Source of the DNA: Vicinamibacteria bacterium
GTDB taxonomy: Bacteria > Acidobacteriota > Vicinamibacteria > Fen-336
Reading direction: 5' to 3'
DNA: 34,945 bases
Assembly: GCA_023701125.1 (NCBI GenBank)
Contig: JAMPXO010000049.1
Location: 1-34,945, forward strand
Every line of letters starts with the position of its first letter. The first letter of the stretch is position 1. Under the pieces are notes generated by a model, which was not told the origin of the DNA, made no database searches, and worked only from the letters and a program-made list of their open reading frames with translations. Shown one piece after another: positions 1-7,143 of this stretch. Position numbers and translations under genes: made by a program.

Positions 1-205
1 ACGACTGCATGCGCTGTGACGCGAACACGGCGTTGCCGCAGCGTTGGCCGAGGCCGAGGGTCCACTCGGTCACGGGCAGTGGGGTGCCGGCCAGGCCGTG
101 ACGGTCGGCCGCCTCGCGCAGCGAGACCAGCCACCCGGCCGTGGCGGAAAGCGGACCGGCGTGCCCGAGGGCGCGAACCGCAGAATCTCGCCGTTGGTGG
201 TCACC
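1..205 (-). CDS. Partial ORF, unrecognised, reading frame uncertain
   Basis: A coding-like stretch runs off the left window edge. A GTG at 205-203 overlaps the TGA of the upstream DUF3179 gene as GTGA, the coupling style used throughout this window, and opens with MTTNGEILRFAPSGTPVR. That frame stops after about 43 codons. The -1 frame reads openly to the window edge with GC-rich third positions (for example SATAGWLVSLREAADRHG and later RCGNAVFASQRMQS) but has no ATG, GTG or TTG start near its beginning. Either the gene is frameshifted (mutation or sequencing error around 140-155) or it uses an unusual start. I do not recognise the family. The position suggests co-transcription with the DUF3179 selenoprotein candidate. 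Confidence 0.3.
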
Positions 206-1169
206 GCTCCAGCAGCATCGTCCCCGGGTTGGTCAGGCTCCACGTGTACCAGAAGGTGTCGAAGCCCGACACTGGCTCGGCGGGGACGTCCCCACCGACG
301 AAGCGCCGCTGCTTGATGTCGTAGCGAGCACCGGTGTCGCGGTCGATCCAGGCGCCATCGCGGAACTCGAAGCCCGCGGCCGAGCGGAAGGCGCGCGTCG
401 CCTCGTGGAAGTCGGCACCGCGGGGCCGCTCCAGGAACAGGTGAAGGCCCGGGACCGAGAAGGCCGCGGCCTGGCCCTCGAACGCGGTGAACGGCACCGC
501 GTAGGCCTTGCCGCCGTGCCAGAAGGCGTAGATCGGCGCCTTCGTCGGCAGCCGCCGGTCCTTCGCCTGCATCGCGCGGAAGCCCTTTTCCGACGCGAGG
601 TAGTTGTCGTAGGGGTTGTTCTCGACGTGCTCGACGCCGTCGACCGAGAGCACCTGCGTCTGCGGGTGGCGTTTCACCCAGTCCGCGAAGCGGGCCTTCT
701 CGCCGAGCGGCAGCTCCTGCAGGCGGGTGCCGCCGTAGGTTCCCGCCAGCGCGGTGCCGGTCATGATCGACCAGTACGAGTCGGTCTCCTTGTCCTGCAT
801 GACGAGGGCCGAGTGCAGCAGCCCGCCGGAGGGCTCGAAGCGCAGTTCACGATCACCGTATTGCCGGCCGTACACGACGGCCGCGTTGGCGAGCGGTCAC
901 CAGACGGCGGCGACGGGCCGCCCTCCGATCCGGTCGTTGACCACCTCGTGGCGGTTGAGCAGGTTGAGGCTGTAGGCGCGCGCCTCGCCGCCGAGCGCGA
1001 CGCCCAGCACCCAGGCGTCGGCCGGGATGCGAGCGTCCGCGGCGGCCACGAACCGGGGCGCGTCGATGGCGGCGATGCGCCCGCGCGGCAGCAACTGGAC
1101 GAAGTCGTCGGGCAGTTGGGATTGCGGCCCGGCAGCCACCAGCAGGGAGACGGCGAGCAGGCTGAGCAT
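201..1169 (-). CDS. DUF3179 protein with in-frame UGA at codon 91 (candidate selenoprotein)
   Basis: Two abutting minus-strand ORFs (897-1169 and 201-875) lie in the same frame, separated only by one TGA at 899-897. Joined, they give 322 residues: a signal peptide (MLSLLAVSLLVAAG), then the DUF3179 core (LGVALGGEARAYSLNLLNRHEVVND). The UGA falls in VW-UGA-PLANAAVVY. The paralogue at 17648-18688 has SY-C-PLTGSGMVY there, so UGA replaces the conserved Cys. Sequence on both sides aligns with DUF3179 and there is no frameshift. A SECIS-like hairpin follows the UGA at 865-883. I infer that UGA is decoded as selenocysteine; a nonsense mutation or base error at a Cys codon is the alternative. The start has no Shine-Dalgarno, but a CRP-type promoter puts +1 at the ATG. 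DUF3179 function is not known to me; the protein is probably exported. Confidence 0.8.
865..883 (-). promoter_or_regulatory. SECIS-like hairpin downstream of the UGA
   Basis: In the mRNA, 13 bases after the UGA comes a perfect 7-bp stem CGGCCGU / ACGGCCG closing a 5-base loop CGUGU. The loop begins 20 bases after the UGA and its second base is G. As I recall the bacterial SECIS model, it asks for a short stem-loop with roughly 16-37 bases between UGA and apical loop and a G in the first two loop positions, so this fits. No folding energy was computed. Confidence 0.6.
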
Positions 1170-1175
1170 GAGCGC

Positions 1176-1218
1176 AGCCTACGCCGCGCCGTCGTGTTCC
1201 CGTGTTGGCCGCCTCACA
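1176..1218 (-). promoter_or_regulatory. CRP-type class II promoter of the DUF3179 selenoprotein gene
   Basis: Minus strand: dyad TGTGAGGCGGCCAACA (1218-1203), 21 bases, then -10 TAGGCT (1181-1176), 6 bases, then ATG at 1169. The dyad centre lies 41.5 bases from the A of the start codon. There is no Shine-Dalgarno, so a leaderless transcript is predicted. Confidence 0.7.
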
Positions 1219-1222
1219 GTTC
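1201..1222. repeat. 22-bp direct repeat, copy 1
   Basis: The 22 bases at 1201-1222 recur identically and in the same orientation at 16668-16689. The repeat contains the complete CRP-type dyad plus three bases on its right and two on its left. The two copies bracket the whole chemosensory operon. Confidence 0.85.
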
Positions 1223-1530
1223 CGCTCGGAAATGGGGGCTCGCGGCTCCACGTCGGCTCGTGGGCCAGGTCACGGGCGGCCGTGCCCGCGTGACGGCCAC
1301 ACACCAGGACGGCCCCCGCCGACCGAATATATGAACATGAACATCAGCACCAGCGGAAATTTTGGTTCGCTCGAGCAGTCCGCTTTCGGCTTCACCCCGT
1401 CGTGACAGCAGGGCTTCTCGCCCGCCGCCGATACCTAGGCGGTCGCATCCCGGAGACTCGGATGGCAGGTGTACACTTCTTTGCGTTGATGTGCACATTC
1501 TAGTCATTCGGGTTCGGTAGGCGGTGGGCG
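1219..1530. other. Intergenic region ahead of the che operon
   Basis: This stretch separates the minus-strand DUF3179 promoter from the first cheW. It holds an unusually AT-rich patch near 1325-1370 and, closer to cheW, two 8-bp perfect palindromes (1469-1497, listed separately). A weak -10-like CATTCT (1496-1501) and a purine-rich GGTAGGCGG ahead of the ATG are plausible expression signals. No CRP-type dyad with the 21-base/-10 arrangement is seen facing cheW. Confidence 0.5.
1469..1497 (+). promoter_or_regulatory. Paired palindromes upstream of the che operon
   Basis: GTGTACAC (1469-1476) and TGTGCACA (1490-1497) are perfect 8-bp palindromes whose centres are 21 bp apart, two helical turns. 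They sit within a tandem repeat of form GRTGTRCAC(A)TTC. This could be a cooperative regulator site about 35-60 bases ahead of the first cheW. The regulator is unknown. Confidence 0.35.
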
Positions 1531-2022
1531 ATGGGGGACCCTACGAGGCAGCGCGAACGGTCGCCCGCGGCAAGACTGTTCGTGTTCTCCACGGACGGGC
1601 AGCGTTACGCCGTCCCGCTGCTCGAAGTTGACCGGGTCCTGCCGATGGTCGCCGTGTCACCCCTGTCGGAGGCGCCGGACGTGGTCGAGGGCGTGGTCAA
1701 CGTCCGTGGCGAGGTGGTTCCGGTGGTCGACGTGCGGCGTCGACTCGGGTTGCCCGCGCGGCAGCGGGGGCTGTCGGCGCGGCTGGTGCTGGTGCGCACG
1801 GCGCGGCGAGCCCTCGCGCTCGCGGTCGACAGCGCGGACGGCGTGAGCGAGTTCGACGCCTCGGCCGTCGCCTCGGCCGAGGCGCTGATCCCCGGCGCTC
1901 GTTACGTCGCGGGGATCGCCGCGCTGCCAGATGGCCTGCTGTTCATCCACGACCTCGACGCGTACCTCTCGCTCGACGACGAGCGGCGGCTGGACGCGGC
2001 GCTCGCCGAGGCCCGGACGTGA
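1531..2022 (+). CDS. CheW-like coupling protein (WspB position)
   Basis: This is a single CheW/SH3-like domain of 163 residues, the usual CheW length. It begins at about residue 15 (RLFVFSTDGQRYAVPL) and carries the typical core VVNVRGEVVPVVDVRRRLGL. It should link the MCP signalling tips to the CheA kinase as a cytoplasmic adaptor. It is the first gene of the nine-gene operon and its TGA overlaps the GTG of cheR. The gene order CheW, CheR-TPR, CheW matches wspB-wspC-wspD of the Wsp surface-sensing system. The ATG is preceded by a purine-rich GGTAGGCGG. Family assignment is firm; the Wsp label rests on order alone. Confidence 0.9.
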   Translation: MGDPTRQRERSPAARLFVFSTDGQRYAVPLLEVDRVLPMVAVSPLSEAPDVVEGVVNVRGEVVPVVDVRRRLGLPARQRGLSARLVLVRTARRALALAVDSADGVSEFDASAVASAEALIPGARYVAGIAALPDGLLFIHDLDAYLSLDDERRLDAALAEART

Positions 2023-3380
2023 ACCTCGCTCCCGGGGCCTGGTCGGAGGCGCGGGAACTGATCGCCCGCCGACTGGGGCTCCACTTCCCGGAAGGGCGCC
2101 AGGCCGACCTCGAACGTGGGCTGGCACGAGCCTTCGATGAGTCGGCCCTCAGGGAGCCCGCACAGTACCTCTCGTGGCTCGCCAGCGCGCCGGAGGGCGA
2201 TCCCGGGCTGCGGCGGCTGGTGGCGGGCCTGACCGTGGGGGAGACCTACTTCTTCCGCGACGCCGCCAGCTTCGACGCCTTACGCGACGACGTGCTGCCC
2301 GAGCTGATCGAGAGGCGGCGCTCCCAGGGCAGCCGGCGCCTGCGGGTGTGGAGTGCCGCCTGCGCGACGGGCGAGGAGGCGTACTCGCTTGCCATCCTGC
2401 TCGATCGGTTGCTGCCCGATCGCGGGGATTGGAAGGTGACGATCCTCGCCACGGACATCCACGTCGGGGCGTTGGATGTGGCGCGTCGCGGGCTCTACCG
2501 CGAGTGGTCCTTCCGCCAGACGCCCGCGGACATCCGGGCCCGGTACTTCCGGGCCCACGGTAGCGACGCGTTCGAGATCGATCCGGCGATCCGCAGCGCG
2601 GTCGCCTTCGCTCCCCTGAACCTCGCCGCCGAGATCTACCCGGACCTGGTCACCAACACCACCGCCGTGGACCTCATCCTCTGTCGCAACGTCCTCATCT
2701 ACTTCACGCGCGAGGCGCAGCAGCTGGTCGCCGCGCGACTCGGCCGCGCCTTGACCAGCGACGGCTGGCTGCTGGTGAGCGCCGTCGAAGCCTCGGCATC
2801 GCTGTTCGCGCCGCTGCTGCCGGTCAACGTCGCGGGCGTCACGTTCTATCGGCGGCCGAGCGGACGCGAGCCGGGGACGAAGCCCACCGACCAGCCAACC
2901 CGCGACCGTTCCGACGCGCTCCCGCCCGCGACCGCGACCGCCGTCATGCCGCCCGTGCCGCCCGCGGCGGTGGCTGTCGCCCAGGCGGTCAGCCCTCTGG
3001 AAGAGGCGCGCGCGCTGGCCGACGAGGGTCAGCTCGACGAGGCGCTGCGGCTGTGCCGCGCCGCCCTGGCGCACGACCGGCTCGACCTCGACGCGCACCT
3101 GCTGCTGGCCGCCGTTTGCCAGGAGACCGGTGAGATCCCGGCGGCCCTGGACGCGCTACGCGCCGCCGTTTACCTGGCGCCCGAGAGCGCGCTGGCGCAT
3201 TTCCTGCTCGGCGCTCTGCTCCTGCGCTGCGAACAGCGCCGGCGTGGGGCGCTGTCCATGCAGACCGCGGTCAGGCTCTTGGCTCTGGTCCCGCCCGACG
3301 AACCGATCCTGGGTGCGGGAGGGGTGAGCGCCGGCCGCCTGCTCGAGGCGGCGCGCCAGCACCTGGAGGGCGCCGCGTGA
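2019..3380 (+). CDS. CheR methyltransferase with C-terminal TPR region (WspC-like)
   Basis: 453 residues. An N-terminal CheR helical domain is followed by a SAM-dependent methyltransferase core: VGETYFFRD near residues 75-83, then [19 protein letters not shown] (SAM motif I) and [11 protein letters not shown]. These are hallmark CheR motifs for methylating glutamates on MCPs. After a Pro/Ala-rich linker (about 285-325), residues 330-450 show TPR-like helices ([46 protein letters not shown]). TPR-fused CheR is typical of Wsp and other alternative-function chemosensory systems. The GTG start overlaps the preceding TGA by 4 bases. Confidence 0.93.
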   Translation: MNLAPGAWSEARELIARRLGLHFPEGRQADLERGLARAFDESALREPAQYLSWLASAPEGDPGLRRLVAGLTVGETYFFRDAASFDALRDDVLPELIERRRSQGSRRLRVWSAACATGEEAYSLAILLDRLLPDRGDWKVTILATDIHVGALDVARRGLYREWSFRQTPADIRARYFRAHGSDAFEIDPAIRSAVAFAPLNLAAEIYPDLVTNTTAVDLILCRNVLIYFTREAQQLVAARLGRALTSDGWLLVSAVEASASLFAPLLPVNVAGVTFYRRPSGREPGTKPTDQPTRDRSDALPPATATAVMPPVPPAAVAVAQAVSPLEEARALADEGQLDEALRLCRAALAHDRLDLDAHLLLAAVCQETGEIPAALDALRAAVYLAPESALAHFLLGALLLRCEQRRRGALSMQTAVRLLALVPPDEPILGAGGVSAGRLLEAARQHLEGAA

Positions 3381-4003
3381 CGAACCAGCGCTCCGCGGTC
3401 GACTGGCAGGAGGCCAACGCCCGGCTCGAGCGCGTGCGACGCGCGCTCGAGGAACACGCGGAGCCCGCTCCGGAGCAGGTGGCGCGGGTGCTGAAGGAGA
3501 GGGCGCTGGCGTTGGCGCGCGCCCCGCAAGCCGCGGCTTCGTCGGAGGAGTCCCACGACGTGCTCGTGTTCGGCCTCGGAGCCGAGCGCTATGCGATCGC
3601 GCTCGCGGCGGTCGAGGCATTGGTCGCGCCCGGCGAGCTGACCTGGGTGCCTGGCCTGCCCGCGGTCTACCGCGGCGTCGCAAACCACCGCGGCCGCGTC
3701 GTCGCCATGATCGACCTTCGAGGCCTGCTCACGTCGACCTCGGAGGTCGCGGTGACCGCGGCCTGCAGGGCCGTGATGGTCGAGTGGGCGGACGCCTCGT
3801 TCGGGATCCTGGTCGACTCGGTTCACGGGGTCGCGGCGATGTCGCTTCACGGCCTCGCAGCCGCGCCCGCCGACTCGGGGCGGGGGCTGATCCAGGGCGT
3901 GACCCCGGACCTGATCGCCGTGGTGGACGTGGACGCCCTGGTGCGGCGACTTGTGATCGACGAGCCGGCGGCAGTACCAGGCGCCCCGGGGGGGGAACGA
4001 TGA
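3377..4003 (+). CDS. CheW-like coupling protein with N-terminal helix (WspD position)
   Basis: 208 residues: about 60 N-terminal residues predicted helical and charged ([17 protein letters not shown]), then a CheW domain ([43 protein letters not shown]). The N-terminal extension resembles that of WspD-type CheW proteins. GTG start overlapping the cheR stop; its own TGA overlaps the ATG of the first MCP. It probably provides a second receptor-kinase coupling surface in the same array. Confidence 0.9.
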   Translation: MTNQRSAVDWQEANARLERVRRALEEHAEPAPEQVARVLKERALALARAPQAAASSEESHDVLVFGLGAERYAIALAAVEALVAPGELTWVPGLPAVYRGVANHRGRVVAMIDLRGLLTSTSEVAVTAACRAVMVEWADASFGILVDSVHGVAAMSLHGLAAAPADSGRGLIQGVTPDLIAVVDVDALVRRLVIDEPAAVPGAPGGER

Positions 4004-5478
4004 GTTGGACAGTGGGGCGGCGGATTGCGGCGGGCTACGCGGCAGTGCTGTTCCTGCTCGCGATCGTGGCGATCGTGGGCGTGTCCAGTCTGGATCGGGC
4101 GGTGTCGGCGCTGGGCACGGCGTTGCACGATCAGGAACGGTACCTGCTGGCCGTCGGGGCCGCCGACCGCGGCTCCGACTCGGCCACGGAGGGCTACCTC
4201 CGCTATTTGCTCACGAGCGAGGCCGAAGCCCTCGATCTTTGGAGGGCGGGGGCCGAGGACACTCGAAAGGCGATGGTCGAGCTCCGGGACCGCGCCGGTG
4301 CCGAGTCGCGGGAGGGCTGGGCCGAGGCGCTGGCGACGCTGGAGGCCTGGGGACAGGCGGCCGGGCGCGCGATCGCGGCGCAGAAGGCGGGACGCCACGA
4401 GGAGGCCTTGCGGCTGCGGGCGGAGGAGGTGACGCCGCTTCGCCAACAGCGCGACGCCCAGTTGGCGCGGCTCGTCGAGTTGGAGCGGCAGCGGACCCGC
4501 GAGCGCATCGAGTTGGCGACGGCCACGGCCTCGCGCGCCGCCTGGATCATGATCCTCGTCGGCGGTCTGGCCCTCGTCGTCGCCACCTCCGTCGCGGTCG
4601 GCCTGACCCGCTCGATCACCCGACCGCTGGGCGACACGATCGGCACCCTGGCCTCGGCGTGCGCCGAGATCCTGGCGGCGACCGCGCAACAGGCGGCGGG
4701 CACCGCCGAGGAGGCGGCTTCGGTCCAGGAGACCTCGACGACGGCAGACGAGCTCAAACAGACGGCGCAGGTCTCGACCCAGAAGGCGCGGGCCGTCACC
4801 GACGCCGTCCAACGCACGACCCAGGTCGCGCACGACGGGCGGCGGGCGGTGGAGGACAGCGTCCGCGGCATGCAGGAGACGAAGGCCCGGATGGAGGCGA
4901 TCGCCGAGCGGGTGCTGACGCTCAGCGAACGGGCGCAAGCGATCGGGGAGATCATCGCCGCCGTCAACGACCTCGCCGAGCAGTCGAACCTGCTGGCGGT
5001 GAACGCGGCGATCGAGGCGGCCAAGGCCGGGGAGCAGGGCCGCGGCTTCGCCGTGGTCGCCGCCGAGGTGAAGAGCCTCGCCGAGCAGTCGAAGCAGGCG
5101 ACCGCGCAGGTGCGGGCGATGCTCGGGGAGATCCAGCGCGCGACTCAGGCCGCGGTGATGGCCGCGGAGCAGGGCGTGAAGGCTTCGGAGGCGGGCGTCG
5201 GCGTCGCCACGCGCGCCGGCGAGGCGATCGAGCTGCTGGCCGGGAGCCTCGCCGAGTCGGCGCAAGCGGCGCAGCAGATCGCGGCGTCGGCGCAACAACA
5301 GTCGGCGGGAACGGAGCAGATCGCGACCGCGATGCGGAACATCGGCCAGGCTTCGACCCAGAACATGGCCGCCACCCGCCAGGTGGAACGGGCCGCCCAG
5401 GACCTGAACGAGCTGGCCGCGCGGTTGAAGGTGCTGGTGACGGCGGGCGGAGCCGCTTCATCCCGGCCCACGGCATAG
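4000..5478 (+). CDS. Methyl-accepting chemotaxis protein lacking most of a HAMP domain
   Basis: 492 residues. TM1 at about 10-32, a short periplasmic four-helix-like region, TM2 at about 180-203, and a cytoplasmic signalling domain with hairpin tip at about 326-350 ([20 protein letters not shown]). After TM2 the sequence reads [20 protein letters not shown] and runs straight into the methylation helix ([17 protein letters not shown]). A full HAMP module, present in the next MCP, appears deleted after its first few residues. The C-terminus has no CheR-docking pentapeptide that I recognise. ATG overlaps the cheW stop as ATGA. It should be an array receptor; the ligand cannot be read from the sequence. 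Confidence 0.92.
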   Translation: MSWTVGRRIAAGYAAVLFLLAIVAIVGVSSLDRAVSALGTALHDQERYLLAVGAADRGSDSATEGYLRYLLTSEAEALDLWRAGAEDTRKAMVELRDRAGAESREGWAEALATLEAWGQAAGRAIAAQKAGRHEEALRLRAEEVTPLRQQRDAQLARLVELERQRTRERIELATATASRAAWIMILVGGLALVVATSVAVGLTRSITRPLGDTIGTLASACAEILAATAQQAAGTAEEAASVQETSTTADELKQTAQVSTQKARAVTDAVQRTTQVAHDGRRAVEDSVRGMQETKARMEAIAERVLTLSERAQAIGEIIAAVNDLAEQSNLLAVNAAIEAAKAGEQGRGFAVVAAEVKSLAEQSKQATAQVRAMLGEIQRATQAAVMAAEQGVKASEAGVGVATRAGEAIELLAGSLAESAQAAQQIAASAQQQSAGTEQIATAMRNIGQASTQNMAATRQVERAAQDLNELAARLKVLVTAGGAASSRPTA

Positions 5479-5505
5479 CGTCGCCGGATCTCGGAAGGAG
5501 AGGGC

Positions 5506-7143
5506 ATGCGTCGCTTCTCGAGCCTAGCAACCCGGAGCAAGCTGCTGCTGGGCTTCGGCCTGATGATCCTGCTGCTGGCGGCGGCCATCGCCACGGCCGC
5601 GAGCAGCATCACGGCGATCCAGCAGTCCCAGCAGCGGCTGTTCCACGAGGACTTCGCCGACGCCATCGACCTGCTGGCGCTGCGCGTCCACCAGAACGCC
5701 GTGCGCACCGACGTGCTGGCGATGATGGTCGCCCCCAATCGTGCGGAGCAGGGGCGGGCCCAGGCCGACATCAAGGAACGGAGCCGCGAGATCGACGAGA
5801 TCACCCGCCGCCTGGTGAGCCGTCAGCGGACCGGCTCGCGGGCGCTTCCACAGCACGAGGAGATCGTGTCGGTCAGGGACGCCTACTTTCGGACGCGCGA
5901 CGACGAGGTCGTCCCGCTGATCCAGGCGGGCAAGCTGGAACAGGCCAAGGAACTCGTCTTCGGCATTCAGGAGGAGCGCCAGACCAGGCTGCGCTCGATC
6001 ACTCGGGAGGTCGGGGACGAAGCCGTGCGGGCCGCCCAGGCCCGGGTGCTCGAGTCCGAGGGCCGGGCGACCGCATCGCTGCGCACGTTCGCGCTGGTAG
6101 CCGCCCTCGCGTTGGTCGTCGCCGGCGCGATGGTCGTGCTGCTCGACCGCATGATCAGCCGGCCGCTGGTGGCGCTCGCGGCGCTGGCGCAGCGCGCGTC
6201 GAAGGGCGACTTGACCGTCACGCCGGTGGCGGACCCGCGAACCGACGAGGTCGGGGTCCTGAGCGAGAGCTTCCGCGACATGATCGAGTCACTCCGCGCG
6301 CTCAACCAGGAGATCCGCCATGGCGTGAACCTGCTGGGCGCCTCGGCCAGCGAGATTCTGGCGGCCACCACCCAGGTCGCCGCGGGGGCCGCGGAGACAG
6401 CCACCGCGGTGAGTGAGACCTCGACCACGATCGAGGAGGTCCGGCAGACCGCGCAGGTCTCGAGCCAGAAGGCCCGCCACGTCTCCGACAGCGCCCAGAA
6501 GGCGGCCCAGATTGCGCAGGCCGGGAAGAAGTCCGTGGAGGAGGCGGTGCTCGGCATGAACCGGATCCAGGAGCAGATGGATTCGGTCGCCGGCAGCATC
6601 CTCGAGCTGAGCGAGCACAGCCAGTCGATCGGCGAGCTGGTCGCCACCGTCAAGGACCTGGCCGAGCAGTCCAACTTGCTGGCGGTCAACGCCGCGATCG
6701 AGGCGGCGAAGGCCGGCGAGCAGGGCCGTGGCTTCGCCGTGGTCGCGAGCGAGGTGCGCAGCCTCGCGGAGCAGTCCAAGCAGGCGACCGCGCAGGTCCG
6801 CGCGATCCTGGGCGCGATCCAGAAGGCGACCAGCGCCGCCGTGATGGCGACCGAGCAGGGCAGCAAGGCGGTGGCCGCGGGCGTTCGACAGTCGAGCCAG
6901 GCCGGGGAGGCGATCCGGGCGCTGGCGGACGGCGTCGCCGAGGCCGCCCAGGCCGCGACCCAGATCGCCGCCTCGAGCCAGCAACAGCTCGTCGGCACGG
7001 ACCAGGTGGCGCAGGCGATGGAGAGCATCAAGCTGGCCACGACTCAGAACGCCGCCAGCACGAGGCAGGCCGAGGCGGCGGCCCAGGGCCTGCATGACCT
7101 GGGACACAAGCTGAAGCTGCTGGTCGAGCGTTATCAGGCGTGA
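5506..7143 (+). CDS. Methyl-accepting chemotaxis protein with 4HB sensor and HAMP
   Basis: 545 residues. TM1 at about 12-32, a periplasmic four-helix-bundle-like sensor to about 195 (including SSITAIQQSQQRLFHEDF), TM2 at about 195-215, a canonical HAMP (RPLVALAALAQRASKGDLTV onward) at about 215-267, and a signalling domain with tip near 386-410 ([20 protein letters not shown]). The signalling region is nearly the same as in the upstream MCP, suggesting tandem duplication with divergent input halves. A clear GGAAGGAGAG precedes the ATG. Its stop overlaps the GTG of the hybrid kinase, so receptor and kinase are probably translationally coupled. Confidence 0.93.
   Translation: MRRFSSLATRSKLLLGFGLMILLLAAAIATAASSITAIQQSQQRLFHEDFADAIDLLALRVHQNAVRTDVLAMMVAPNRAEQGRAQADIKERSREIDEITRRLVSRQRTGSRALPQHEEIVSVRDAYFRTRDDEVVPLIQAGKLEQAKELVFGIQEERQTRLRSITREVGDEAVRAAQARVLESEGRATASLRTFALVAALALVVAGAMVVLLDRMISRPLVALAALAQRASKGDLTVTPVADPRTDEVGVLSESFRDMIESLRALNQEIRHGVNLLGASASEILAATTQVAAGAAETATAVSETSTTIEEVRQTAQVSSQKARHVSDSAQKAAQIAQAGKKSVEEAVLGMNRIQEQMDSVAGSILELSEHSQSIGELVATVKDLAEQSNLLAVNAAIEAAKAGEQGRGFAVVASEVRSLAEQSKQATAQVRAILGAIQKATSAAVMATEQGSKAVAAGVRQSSQAGEAIRALADGVAEAAQAATQIAASSQQQLVGTDQVAQAMESIKLATTQNAASTRQAEAAAQGLHDLGHKLKLLVERYQA

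Noticed and set aside
897-899. Interpretation of the TGA in DUF3179 as a plain pseudogene stop
   Set aside because: Kept only as alternative: both halves are intact and in frame, the stop aligns with a conserved Cys, and a SECIS-like hairpin follows.
1331-1405. 24-codon ORF (MNMNIST...) in the AT-rich patch ahead of cheW
   Set aside because: No ribosome-binding site, no recognisable sequence and no clear promoter; likely chance.
1465-1490. Sigma-54 type TGGCAGG...TTTGC promoter before cheW
   Set aside because: Distance between the GG and GC elements is about 7 bases too long.
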